Below, one piece after another: positions 44,408-53,074 of a stretch of DNA of 64,000 nt; the stretch's first letter is position 1; every line of letters starts with the position of its first letter. Location of the stretch: NCBI RefSeq assembly GCF_050410795.1, contig NZ_CP191258.1:3410001-3474000 (forward strand), in the 5' to 3' direction. The notes under the pieces are model-generated. The model made no database searches and was not told where the DNA came from. It saw only the letters and a program-made list of their open reading frames with translations. Origin of the DNA: Fontivita pretiosa. Lineage in GTDB: Bacteria; Planctomycetota; Phycisphaerae; Tepidisphaerales; Tepidisphaeraceae. Position numbers and translations under genes: made by a program.

Positions 44408-45868
44408 TCACGGTGCTCCGACGCCGAGGGCGTTGTTGGTTGTGGGCGCATCAACCGGTTGAGAAGCCGGCCCGGTGGTTGGCGAGGCGTCGATCGGCGG
44501 CGCGGGCGGCGGCTCGGCAGTCTCCGCCGCGGCAGGAGGCATGCCTTCCACGCCGACGATCTGCATGATTCCCGTAAACTGAGGAACCGGCACCTGCTGC
44601 TGCACCCGCTTGACCTGTTCCCGCAGCATTGCCTGCTTCGTCGCCAGCGATCGTTTTTCCTCCTCCAGCGAGCGGTTGTCGTTCAGAAGGTCGTAGTACC
44701 GCCGGGGCAGAGGGATCATGTGTGCCGTGCCGTCCTTGTCGATAAACAGGCTGTGTCGCTTCAGCTCAGCGATCTCCTCTTGGTTGCGCCGGATCTGATC
44801 ATCGATCTGCGCCATCCGCGCCGTCGCCTGGTCGAACTCCATCTGTATCGCCTGGAGCCTCTCTCGCACCTGTCGCTCGGCGGCTTTCAGCTCATCCAGG
44901 GCCTTCTGGTTGATCCATTGCCCGCCCCAGCGATACAGCCCCTGCTGGGCCATCTGGTGCTGGAGGACCAGATCCTGCTCGGCAAAGCGTCGCACGACCC
45001 TGGCCACCAGGTTGTTCTTGCGTTGCTCCTCCGGAGGGATCGCGCCCAGCGCCTCGGCAACATTGTCGAGGATGAAACGGTTGACCGGCTCGGCCTCCAT
45101 CGCCTGATCGAAATAGTTCAGCGCCGCGTTCTGCGCATTCAGGCGATAAAGGATCACACCCAGATTGTTCAGCGTTGGCGCGTGCCGTTCGAGTCGGGCG
45201 TTGACCGCTTCGAACTCCTTTCTGGCTTCGGCGAACTTGTTCTGGCGGTACAGCGCCACGCCCCTGAGGTAATGTGCCGAGGGATTGTGCGGGTCCAGCT
45301 CCAGCGCCTGCTGGAGGATCTGCTCGGCCTCACGCAGCTTGTTCTGCCGCATCAGCTCTCGCGCTTCGACCGCCAGCGACGTTGCCTGTGCCTGGAGGAT
45401 CTGGACCTGCTGGGGTGAAATCCATTGATTGCCGTATTTGACCAGGCCGCGGTCGCGTCGTTCGCGCCACATCGACAGGTCGATCTGGGCTTCGGCGACG
45501 ATGCGTGCGTCGCGGGTGTTCTCGATAAACCGCTCATACCGCTGGATGATCTGGTTGATGTCGCTGAGCGCCTCGACGCTGCGGCGCAGGGAGGCCAGAC
45601 CCAGTTCCGCCGCCGCCGGTTCGGCTCCGCGTGCCGGTCCGCTGGCCGGGCCCGACGTGGCGCCCAGCTCGATCGACCGAACCGCGCCCAGGGCCACGGC
45701 CCGCGTCGTGCCGTCCGGCAGCGTAATCAGCCATCCATCCTCGCCGCGCTTGACGTCTCCTTGCAGGCGAGTGCCATCCTTGAGGACCAGCACATCAGCA
45801 CTGACCGGGCCAATCGCCAGGATGATGGTCAGGGCAAACGCGATATAGCCTTGTACGCGGGCAGGCAT
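44408..45868 (-). CDS. Exported TPR and coiled-coil protein
   Basis: 486 residues with a signal peptide (to VSADV). A short beta segment (VLKDGTRLQGDVKRGEDGW) follows, then TPRs at about 165-290 (EAEQILQQALELDPHNPSAH, AEARKEFEAVNARLE, AALNYFDQAMEAEP). After them comes a coiled coil (about 320-440, QVRERLQAIQMEFDQATARM) and a Pro/Ala/Thr tail. A small motif occurs twice, GLVKYGNQWISPQQ near 140 and GLYRWGGQWINQKA near 308, and probably marks a repeated small domain that planctomycete TPR proteins often carry. The ATG at 45868 follows GGAGAATG. Likely a periplasmic scaffold; exact role unknown. Confidence 0.82.
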   Translation of the reverse strand: MPARVQGYIAFALTIILAIGPVSADVLVLKDGTRLQGDVKRGEDGWLITLPDGTTRAVALGAVRSIELGATSGPASGPARGAEPAAAELGLASLRRSVEALSDINQIIQRYERFIENTRDARIVAEAQIDLSMWRERRDRGLVKYGNQWISPQQVQILQAQATSLAVEARELMRQNKLREAEQILQQALELDPHNPSAHYLRGVALYRQNKFAEARKEFEAVNARLERHAPTLNNLGVILYRLNAQNAALNYFDQAMEAEPVNRFILDNVAEALGAIPPEEQRKNNLVARVVRRFAEQDLVLQHQMAQQGLYRWGGQWINQKALDELKAAERQVRERLQAIQMEFDQATARMAQIDDQIRRNQEEIAELKRHSLFIDKDGTAHMIPLPRRYYDLLNDNRSLEEEKRSLATKQAMLREQVKRVQQQVPVPQFTGIMQIVGVEGMPPAAAETAEPPPAPPIDASPTTGPASQPVDAPTTNNALGVGAP

Positions 45869-45964
45869 CGTTGGCTCATTCTCCGCACGAGTTAGACAAC
45901 TGTAGCCCTCAAAGGTTGCCGAGTCCGGTTCGGAGCGATCGCGCCGGCGAATCGACGTGCATCG

Positions 45965-48706
45965 CTAGGGCGCCTGCCGGCCGCTGCTGCGCGCCTGGGC
46001 GATGCTTTCCAGGCATCGCGTCACCAGCGAGGTCCAGCCCGTCTGGTGTGATGCGCCCAGCCCCTTTCCGTTCTCGCCGTGGAAGTACTCGTGAAACAAC
46101 AGCAGATCTGCCCAGTATGGATCGGTGGCGTAACGGGGGTCATCGCCCATGCAGGGCCGCCGGCCGGTCGAATCGGGCAAAAACAGCCTGACCAGCCGGG
46201 TCTGCAACTCCCTGGCGACCTCCAGCAGCGTCATCCGCCGCCCCGAGCCGCTGGGGCACTGCACGGTGAACTGCTCGCCGTAAAAGTGGTGATATCGCTC
46301 CAACGCCTCAATCAGCAGATAGTTCAGGCAGAACCACACCGGCCCGCGCCAGTTGGAGTTGCCACCGAACAGGTTGGTGTCCGACTCGCCGGGCACATAC
46401 CGCACGCTCAGATCGCGATCGTCGATGCGGACGACGAACGGCTGGGCCAGATGTGCCCTTGACAATGAGCGGATTCCGAACGGGCTGAGCAACTCGTTCT
46501 CGTCCAGCACATACCGCAGCACACGATCCAGCTTCTGCTGTGAAGGGATGGCCAGCAGATACCTTCCGGCGTGCTGTGCGTCGCCGCCTTCCATGTAGGT
46601 GATGAATCGGGCCAGGTCCCTGCGATTGTGAAGGAACCAGTTCATGCGTTTTCGGAATCCCGGCAGCCGGTCGATGACGCTGCGTTCCAGCACCTCGACC
46701 GCCAGCAGAGGGACAAGCCCGACGTAGGAGCGGATTCGCAGCGGGGTGCTGAGGCCATTGGTGTGGATCTGGTCGTAGTAAAAGCCATCGTCTTCATTCC
46801 ACAGTCCGGTTCCCCCGACGGTGTTGATCGCATCGGTGATGGCGACGAAGTGCTCGAAGAACTTGCTGGCCAAGTCCTCGTATTCGGGGCATTCTGACGC
46901 CAGTTCCAGCGCCATGGCCAGCATGGTGCCGCAATAGAACGCCATCCAGGCGGTTCCGTCGGCCTGCTCCAGTCGCATGCCGCTGGGCAGCGGGCGGGAA
47001 CGATCGAACATCGCAATGTTGTCCAGCCCCAGGAACCCTCCGGCGAAGATGTGCCGGCCGGTGATGTCCTTGCGATTGACCCACCAGGTGAAATTGATCA
47101 GCAGCTTCTGAAACGTGCGGGCCAGAAACAGCCGGTCACGCTGGCCCCGGCTGGCCGTGATTTTGTAGACGCGCCAGCACGCCCAGGCGTGTACCGGAGG
47201 ATGCACGTCGGAGAAATTGAACTCGCAGGCGGGCAACTGCCCATTGGGATGCATGTACCACTCACGCAGCAGCAGCACGAGTTGCGCCTTGGCAAACTCA
47301 GGATCCACCCGCGCCATCGGCAGCATGTGAAACGCCAAATCCCACGCCGCGTACCAGGGATATTCCCACTTGTCGGGCACCGACAGGACATCGCGGTTGT
47401 ACAGGTGGGTCCAGTCGCTGTTTCGTCCGCGTTTTCGGCTGACCGGAGGCTTGGGCTGATGCGGATCGCCCTCCAGCCAGTCCTTGATCACGTAGTGATA
47501 GAACTGCCTGCTCCACAGCAGCCCCGCGTATGCCTGCCGCGCCACCAGCGACTCCTGCGCTGTCAGCTCCGCGGGCAGAACCTGAGCGTAGAACGCATCG
47601 GCCTCGGCGATTCGCTGGCGAAACGTCTCGTCGAATCCGGGGCCGAACGGCTCGCCGCCCGGGGCTTCTTCCTCGGCGAACAGCCGCAGGCGCACCGTCG
47701 CTGATCCGCCCGGCGGCAGATCCAGCAGGTACAGGGCCGCGGCCTTGGTCCCAACAGCTCGCGGGTTGATCGATCCGCTGCGGGCGTCGATCACGTATTC
47801 GTGGAACGCGTCCTTGACGAATCCGCCGTTGGTCGTCGCACCGTAGAGCCGAACCAGATTCGTGTCGTTGTCGGTGAAGATGAACTCCGGCGCCTGCCCC
47901 TGATGAGGCTCGGCCTCCAGCCGCCAGCGACCGAGCGTAAAGTGCCACAACTGAAGCGACGTGGGTCCGCGCAGTCGCAGGTACGGGCGGTGGTCGCTCA
48001 AGCCTTCGCTGGTGGCGCCCCAGGACCAGGTATTGCGAAACCAGGCGGTGGGAATCAGGTGCAGCGGCGCCTGCTCGGGGCCACGATTGTAGACCGTCAG
48101 GCGGATCAGGATATCGTTGGGCGATCGCTTGGCATATTCGGCAAACACGTCAAAGTACCGGCCCTGATCGAATACCCCGGTGTCCAGAATCTCAAACTCC
48201 GGGGCGCGGCGGCCGCGACGACGGTTCTGCTCCACAAGCTCCAGGTACGGATAGGCCGCCTGCGGATATTTGTACAACCCTTTCAGATACGAGTAGGTCG
48301 GTGTGGAATCCAGGTAATAGTAGCATTCCTTCACATCTTCGCCGTGGTTGCCTTCCGGGCCGGTCAGCCCGAACAGGCGCTCCTTGAGGATCGGATCGCG
48401 CCCGTTCCACAGAGCCAGGGCAAAACAGAGCCTGCATTCGCGATCGCAGATTCCCAGGATCCCATCTTCGCCCCAGCGGTAGGCGCGGCTGCGCGCGTGA
48501 TCGTGCGGGAAATAGTTCCACACGTCGCCGTTGGCCGAGTAGTCTTCGCGAACGGTCGCCCACTGTCGCTCGGCCAGGTACGGACCCCAGCGCTTCCAGT
48601 TTCTCTCTCGCCTGGCATCCTGTTGCAGTCGCAGATGCTCGGGTGACAGAGCCCTGGCCTGTCGTGGCCGCGCGGTGGATTGATCAGACGCGATTTCGGC
48701 TGACAT
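45965..48706 (-). CDS. GH63-like glucosidase (MGH1-type)
   Basis: 913 residues, cytoplasmic by sequence (no signal peptide). It belongs to the large 'glucosidase' proteins with an (alpha/alpha)6 barrel related to GH63. N-terminal beta part: ATVREDYSANGDVWNYFPHD, then FGLTGPEGNHGEDVKECYYYLD and DSTPTYSYLKGLYKYPQ. Barrel: WSRQFYHYVIKDWLEGD, NRDVLSVPDKWEYPWYAAWD with likely catalytic acids nearby, and SNWRGPVWFCLNYLLIEAL near residue 770. Known relatives act on alpha-linked glucose such as glucosylglycerate or trehalose-type sugars; the substrate here is not known. It follows an RraA-like gene on the same strand, 62 bases apart. Confidence 0.87.
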   Translation of the reverse strand: MSAEIASDQSTARPRQARALSPEHLRLQQDARRERNWKRWGPYLAERQWATVREDYSANGDVWNYFPHDHARSRAYRWGEDGILGICDRECRLCFALALWNGRDPILKERLFGLTGPEGNHGEDVKECYYYLDSTPTYSYLKGLYKYPQAAYPYLELVEQNRRRGRRAPEFEILDTGVFDQGRYFDVFAEYAKRSPNDILIRLTVYNRGPEQAPLHLIPTAWFRNTWSWGATSEGLSDHRPYLRLRGPTSLQLWHFTLGRWRLEAEPHQGQAPEFIFTDNDTNLVRLYGATTNGGFVKDAFHEYVIDARSGSINPRAVGTKAAALYLLDLPPGGSATVRLRLFAEEEAPGGEPFGPGFDETFRQRIAEADAFYAQVLPAELTAQESLVARQAYAGLLWSRQFYHYVIKDWLEGDPHQPKPPVSRKRGRNSDWTHLYNRDVLSVPDKWEYPWYAAWDLAFHMLPMARVDPEFAKAQLVLLLREWYMHPNGQLPACEFNFSDVHPPVHAWACWRVYKITASRGQRDRLFLARTFQKLLINFTWWVNRKDITGRHIFAGGFLGLDNIAMFDRSRPLPSGMRLEQADGTAWMAFYCGTMLAMALELASECPEYEDLASKFFEHFVAITDAINTVGGTGLWNEDDGFYYDQIHTNGLSTPLRIRSYVGLVPLLAVEVLERSVIDRLPGFRKRMNWFLHNRRDLARFITYMEGGDAQHAGRYLLAIPSQQKLDRVLRYVLDENELLSPFGIRSLSRAHLAQPFVVRIDDRDLSVRYVPGESDTNLFGGNSNWRGPVWFCLNYLLIEALERYHHFYGEQFTVQCPSGSGRRMTLLEVARELQTRLVRLFLPDSTGRRPCMGDDPRYATDPYWADLLLFHEYFHGENGKGLGASHQTGWTSLVTRCLESIAQARSSGRQAP

Positions 48707-48768
48707 GGTGGCAAGGATGATAACAGCAAGGCGCTGCGTCTGCCGCGCGGCGAGGGCAGCAGCAGCGA

Positions 48769-49509
48769 TTACAGCAGGTCCTTGAAGAACTCCGCCGCCG
48801 CCTGCCAGTCCACGCTCTGATCCGGCGGCTTGCCCAGACGTTCATAGAGTTGTCGGCGGGATTTTTTGTCTTCCACGGCGATGCGGGCCGCGATCGCCAG
48901 GACTTCCTCGGCGATTTCGATAGGAACCACGACGCAGCCGTCGAAGTCGCAGCCGACAATGTCTCCCGGGCGGACCATCACGCCGCCGCAACTGATCGGC
49001 GTCTGCACCTCCATGACCTGCACGCGCCCGGGGATGATGGTTCGCCCGATGCCCGCACAGGCCACGGGAGATCGCTGCGCGATCAGCTCATCGCTGTCGC
49101 GGCAGTAGCCTTCGGTGACGATGCCGACCACGCCAGCGGCGGCAAGTGCCAGCGAGTTGTTCGATCCGAAGAATCCGCACTCGCGTGCCCCGCCGGTGGA
49201 AGTCACGATCACGCAGCCGGGCTTGACCTGATCCTCGACCCGCGCGGCAAACCCACCCATCCGGCTCCAGATCGCATGCTGCTCCAGCGCCTGCTCGCGG
49301 GTGAGAATCGGCATCGGCCGATTCGTCGGCAATACGCGCAGTGTCACCGCCGGACCCCAGAAGCGCAGCCCCAGCCACAGCGGGCGAATCTGGCGGCACA
49401 TCAGGCAAAGCTCTGCGCGGCCAAGGGCGTCCAGTCCATCGGTCACGTCCGTGACGCGCAGATACCTGCCAAAGCGTTCGGCCAGTCGGAAGGGATCGGA
49501 TTGGGACAT
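48769..49509 (-). CDS. RraA-like family protein
   Basis: 246 residues. The fold resembles RraA and the HMG/CHA aldolase (4-hydroxy-4-methyl-2-oxoglutarate aldolase) group: RVTDVTDGLDALGRA near the start, GFFGSNNSLALAAAGVVGIV in the middle, then TEGYCRDSDEL, where the Arg-Asp pair of the aldolase site is kept, and VRPGDIVGCDFDGCVVVP near residue 180. Members either trim pyruvate-containing acids or bind RNase E; the full RD pair favours an enzyme. It sits upstream of the glucosidase, same strand. ATG 49509 is chosen because the codons before it (to 49614) do not fit the family. Confidence 0.85.
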   Translation of the reverse strand: MSQSDPFRLAERFGRYLRVTDVTDGLDALGRAELCLMCRQIRPLWLGLRFWGPAVTLRVLPTNRPMPILTREQALEQHAIWSRMGGFAARVEDQVKPGCVIVTSTGGARECGFFGSNNSLALAAAGVVGIVTEGYCRDSDELIAQRSPVACAGIGRTIIPGRVQVMEVQTPISCGGVMVRPGDIVGCDFDGCVVVPIEIAEEVLAIAARIAVEDKKSRRQLYERLGKPPDQSVDWQAAAEFFKDLL

Positions 49510-49637
49510 GTGGCGGATTGTAAACACGTTGCGGGCAAAAGCCCGGATGAAACGGAGCAACTGCACAACTTTCCGGCCACCGGGCGTCGCAAACCGCAAG
49601 GTTACGCACCTCACGAACCGTGGTCCGCAACAGGCTG

Positions 49638-49666
49638 CTGGCTTTGTGGACGAAGGAATCTATAAT
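49638..49666 (+). promoter_or_regulatory. Putative korAB promoter
   Basis: A perfect TATAAT at 49661-49666 with a weak -35 (CTGGCT, 49638-49643, 17 bases apart). The start near 49673 gives a leader of about 50 bases before the korA ATG, which has GAGGAG in front of it. Confidence 0.45.
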
Positions 49667-49725
49667 TGGCCAGTGCATCTGAGCATTGACCTGTCAACAG
49701 CGCGTCGTTTAGTCGAGGAGCTTGA

Positions 49726-51732
49726 ATGAGCAACGCCAGCCTTTCGGAGGGTCCCCAGTCGGGCGACACAGCCGCCTCGGGAAGTTCCAGCACAACCACC
49801 GCCGACACTGCGACCGCCACCGCGCCACCCGGCAAGCCGCGCAAGAGAGTGATCACCGTGCCGGAAGTCACCGTGCGCTTCGCCGGTGACAGCGGCGACG
49901 GCATGCAGTTGGCCGGCACGCAGTTCAGCGACACGTCGGCGATCGTGGGCAACGACATCAGCACGCTGCCGGACTTTCCGGCGGAGATCCGCGCGCCGGC
50001 GGGCACGCCCGCGGGAGTCAGCGGATTCCAGATCCACTTTTCCAGCAGGGACATCTTCACTCCCGGCGACACGGTCGATGCGCTGGTGGCGATGAACCCG
50101 GCGGCACTGAAGGCAAATCTGCGCTGCGTCCGGGAGGGCGGAATCATCATCGTCAACGAGGATGCGTTCACTCCCAACGACCTGAAGAAGGCCGGGTATG
50201 CGCAAAATCCGCTTGAGGATGGGTCGCTCTCGCATTACCGCGTGATTCGGGTTCCGATCAACAAGCTGACCATCGCCGCCGCCAAGGACACGGGCCTGGG
50301 CGCCAAGGAGATCGACCGCTGCAAAAACATGTTCGCTCTGGGGCTGTGCTACTGGCTGTACAACCGCCCGCTGGAGCCGACGCTTCAGTTCATCAACGAG
50401 AAGTTCGGCAAGCGGAATCCGGCGGTGGCGATGGCCAACGCGCTGGCGTTGAAGGCCGGGCACGCCTTCGGAGAAACCGCCGAGCTTTTCAACGAGCAGT
50501 ATCAGGTGCCCCGCGCGTCTCTGCCGCCGGGGAGGTATCGAAAGGTGACCGGCAACGAGGCGGTGGCCATCGGCATGGTTGTCGCCGCCAAACTCGCCAA
50601 CAAGGAGCTGGTCTATTGCAGCTATCCGATCACGCCGGCCAGCGACATCCTGCATGAACTGGCGGCGCTGAAGAACTACGGCGTGATCACGTTCCAGGCC
50701 GAGGACGAGATCGCCGCGTTGGGCGCGGCGATCGGCGCCAGCTTCGGCGGGGCACTGGGTGCCACCGGAACCAGCGGCCCGGGACTGGCGCTGAAGTCCG
50801 AAGCCATCGGGCTTGCGGTGATGACTGAGCTGCCCGTGGTGATCGTGGACGTGCAGCGGGGCGGGCCCAGCACCGGGCTGCCGACCAAAACCGAACAGGC
50901 GGACCTGCTTCAGGCCATGTTCGGACGCAATGGCGAGTGCCCGGTGCCGGTGATCGCCGCCTGCTCCCCGGCCGACTGCTTCGATGCCACCGTCGAAGCC
51001 TTCACCATCGCCACCAAATACATGACTCCGGTGCTGCTGCTGACCGACGGATATCTGGCCAACGGCTCCGAGCCCTGGAAGATCCCGGATTTCAACGCGC
51101 TGCCGAGAATCCAGATCACGCATCCGACGCAGCCCAATGATCCCAGGGGCTTCATGCCCTACAAGCGAAACCAGGACTATGTCCGCCCCTGGGCGATCCC
51201 CGGAACCCCCGGGCTGGAGCATCGAATCGGCGGACTGGAAAAGGAGGACGTGACCGGCGCGGTCAGCTACGACCCGGCCAACCACGAGCACATGGTCAGG
51301 ACCCGCGCCGCCAAGGTCGCCGGCATCAAGCCCGCCGGACAGGGCTACATCCTCACCGGAGCGCCTCAGGGCAAAGTGCTGGTGGTCGGGTGGGGCGGAA
51401 CCTACGGGGCGATCAAGGCGGCGACGCTGGAGCTGGCCGTCGAAGGCGTGCAGGGCGTGTCCGCATGCCACATCCGCTACCTCAATCCGCTGCCGCAGGA
51501 GCTGGGGCAGTTGATACGCAACTTCGAGCACGTGCTTGTGCCGGAGCTGAACTGCGGGCAGTTGAACCTGCTGCTGCGGGCCACGTATTTGGTCGATTCC
51601 AAGCCCCTGACCAAAGTCCGTGGCCAGCCGTTTACGATCAACGAGATCAAGCGGGGTGTGAGGCAGATTCTCGCTGGCGAAACCCCCATGCTCGAAAAGG
51701 CCCGCGTCGAGAGCGGCCCCGGAGGCGGATGA
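49726..51732 (+). CDS. korA: 2-oxoacid:ferredoxin oxidoreductase, fused gamma-alpha subunit
   Basis: 668 residues. With KorB it converts 2-oxoglutarate and CoA to succinyl-CoA and passes electrons to ferredoxin. A Thr/Ala/Pro-rich leader (1-42) precedes the gamma part (VTVRFAGDSGDGMQLAGTQF, about 48-230), then the alpha part with NEAVAIGMVVAAKLA, YCSYPITPASDILHEL and ATGTSGPGLALKSEAIGLAV near residues 340-365. The gamma-alpha fusion is the form found in KorA of many bacteria and in Mycobacterium. The specificity for 2-oxoglutarate over other oxoacids is inference from this layout. korB follows after 68 bases. Confidence 0.93.
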   Translation: MSNASLSEGPQSGDTAASGSSSTTTADTATATAPPGKPRKRVITVPEVTVRFAGDSGDGMQLAGTQFSDTSAIVGNDISTLPDFPAEIRAPAGTPAGVSGFQIHFSSRDIFTPGDTVDALVAMNPAALKANLRCVREGGIIIVNEDAFTPNDLKKAGYAQNPLEDGSLSHYRVIRVPINKLTIAAAKDTGLGAKEIDRCKNMFALGLCYWLYNRPLEPTLQFINEKFGKRNPAVAMANALALKAGHAFGETAELFNEQYQVPRASLPPGRYRKVTGNEAVAIGMVVAAKLANKELVYCSYPITPASDILHELAALKNYGVITFQAEDEIAALGAAIGASFGGALGATGTSGPGLALKSEAIGLAVMTELPVVIVDVQRGGPSTGLPTKTEQADLLQAMFGRNGECPVPVIAACSPADCFDATVEAFTIATKYMTPVLLLTDGYLANGSEPWKIPDFNALPRIQITHPTQPNDPRGFMPYKRNQDYVRPWAIPGTPGLEHRIGGLEKEDVTGAVSYDPANHEHMVRTRAAKVAGIKPAGQGYILTGAPQGKVLVVGWGGTYGAIKAATLELAVEGVQGVSACHIRYLNPLPQELGQLIRNFEHVLVPELNCGQLNLLLRATYLVDSKPLTKVRGQPFTINEIKRGVRQILAGETPMLEKARVESGPGGG

Positions 51733-51800
51733 GCCGAGGCAGCGACTGACGGGCGGCAAGAGGCAAACGACAACTGGCAACTGATCACTGGCAATCAATC

Positions 51801-52823
51801 ATGAGCATCGCACCAACCCCCAACATTCCCGTCCTTAAGCCCCAGGACTACGCCTCCGACCAGGACATCCGCTGGTGCCCCGGTTGCGGCGACTACTCGA
51901 TCCTCATGCAGGTGAAGAAGGTCTTCGCCAAGCTCGCGGTGGACCGGTCCAAGACCGTTTTCATCAGCGGGATCGGCTGCTCCAGCCGTTTCCCGTACTA
52001 CATGAACACCTACGGGATGCACACGATCCACGGTCGGGCGCCGACATTCGCCACGGGGCTGAAGCTGGCGCGGCCGGAGCTGAATGTGTGGCTGGTCACC
52101 GGCGACGGCGACGGACTGTCGATCGGCGGCAATCACTTTTTGCACATCATCCGGCGAAATGTGGACGTGAAGATCCTGCTGTTCAACAACCGGATCTATG
52201 GGCTGACCAAGGGGCAGTACAGCCCCACCAGCGAAAAGGGGAAGATCACCAAGAGCACGCCGATGGGCGCGCCGGATTCGCCGGTCCGGCCGGTGAGCGT
52301 GGCGATCGCGGCCGAGGCCAGCTTCGCCGCACGTGCCATCGATCGCGACGTGAAGCATCTGGAGTATGTGCTGGAGCGCGCCGCCAAACACGTCGGTACC
52401 GCCTTCGTCGAAATCTATCAGAACTGCAACATCTTCAACGACGGCGCGTTCGACTACGCCACCGACAAGGAAACCAAGAGCGAGACCACGCTGTATCTGG
52501 AACACGGCAAGCCGCTGATTTTCGGCAAGAACAACGACAAGGGCATCCGCCTCAATGGACTTCGTCCGGAGGTGGTCGATCTGAAGACCGTGCCCAAGGA
52601 CGACCTGCTGGTTCACGATGAGAAGGGACCGTCGAGCCTGGCATTCCTGCTCAGCCGCATGCGTCAGCCGGACTTCCCCGAACCCCTGGGCGTGTTCCGC
52701 GCCGTCGAACAGGAACGCTACGTCGATCTGGTGCGAAAGCAGATCGAAAAGGCCAGGGCCGAACGCGGCGAAGGCGATATCCAGAAGCTGATCGACGGCC
52801 CGGAGACCTGGACGGTGGCGTGA
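51801..52823 (+). CDS. korB: 2-oxoacid:ferredoxin oxidoreductase, beta subunit
   Basis: 340 residues. The beta subunit binds thiamine diphosphate and one 4Fe-4S cluster. Seen: IRWCPGCGDYSILMQVKK with the first cluster cysteines, ISGIGCSSRFPYY, the diphosphate motif GDGDGLSIGGNHFLH (about 97-111) and LFNNRIYGLTKGQYSPTS. The fourth cysteine of the cluster is likely QNCNIFNDG near residue 212. The C-terminal part (about 250-340) is longer than in archaeal forms and resembles the bacterial KorB tail. It is the partner of korA. Confidence 0.95.
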   Translation: MSIAPTPNIPVLKPQDYASDQDIRWCPGCGDYSILMQVKKVFAKLAVDRSKTVFISGIGCSSRFPYYMNTYGMHTIHGRAPTFATGLKLARPELNVWLVTGDGDGLSIGGNHFLHIIRRNVDVKILLFNNRIYGLTKGQYSPTSEKGKITKSTPMGAPDSPVRPVSVAIAAEASFAARAIDRDVKHLEYVLERAAKHVGTAFVEIYQNCNIFNDGAFDYATDKETKSETTLYLEHGKPLIFGKNNDKGIRLNGLRPEVVDLKTVPKDDLLVHDEKGPSSLAFLLSRMRQPDFPEPLGVFRAVEQERYVDLVRKQIEKARAERGEGDIQKLIDGPETWTVA

Positions 52824-52906
52824 TCCGCGGCCGGGCGATCCTCTGGCCCGCAGCCCGGATGCCCGTGACATCGGAAAATCAATTTCACCAAATCGCCGGC
52901 GGCCTC

Positions 52907-52934
52907 TTGTGCCCTGCGTTGGCGGTGGTAGCAT
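52907..52934 (+). promoter_or_regulatory. Putative promoter of the 53075 gene
   Basis: TTGTGC (52907-52912) and TAGCAT (52929-52934) are 16 bases apart in the 251-base gap after korB. The leader would be about 135 bases. Confidence 0.3.
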
Positions 52935-53074
52935 CGATCTCACGTCAACAGATCGCAGAGTCAGGATCGCGCCCGCCTCGCCTTGAACGTTTGTGACGGT
53001 CCTGTCGATCATCCATCGCGGGCATCATCAGTCTTGCCGATCCTGCATTCGCCACGACGGAAGGGAGTCTGATC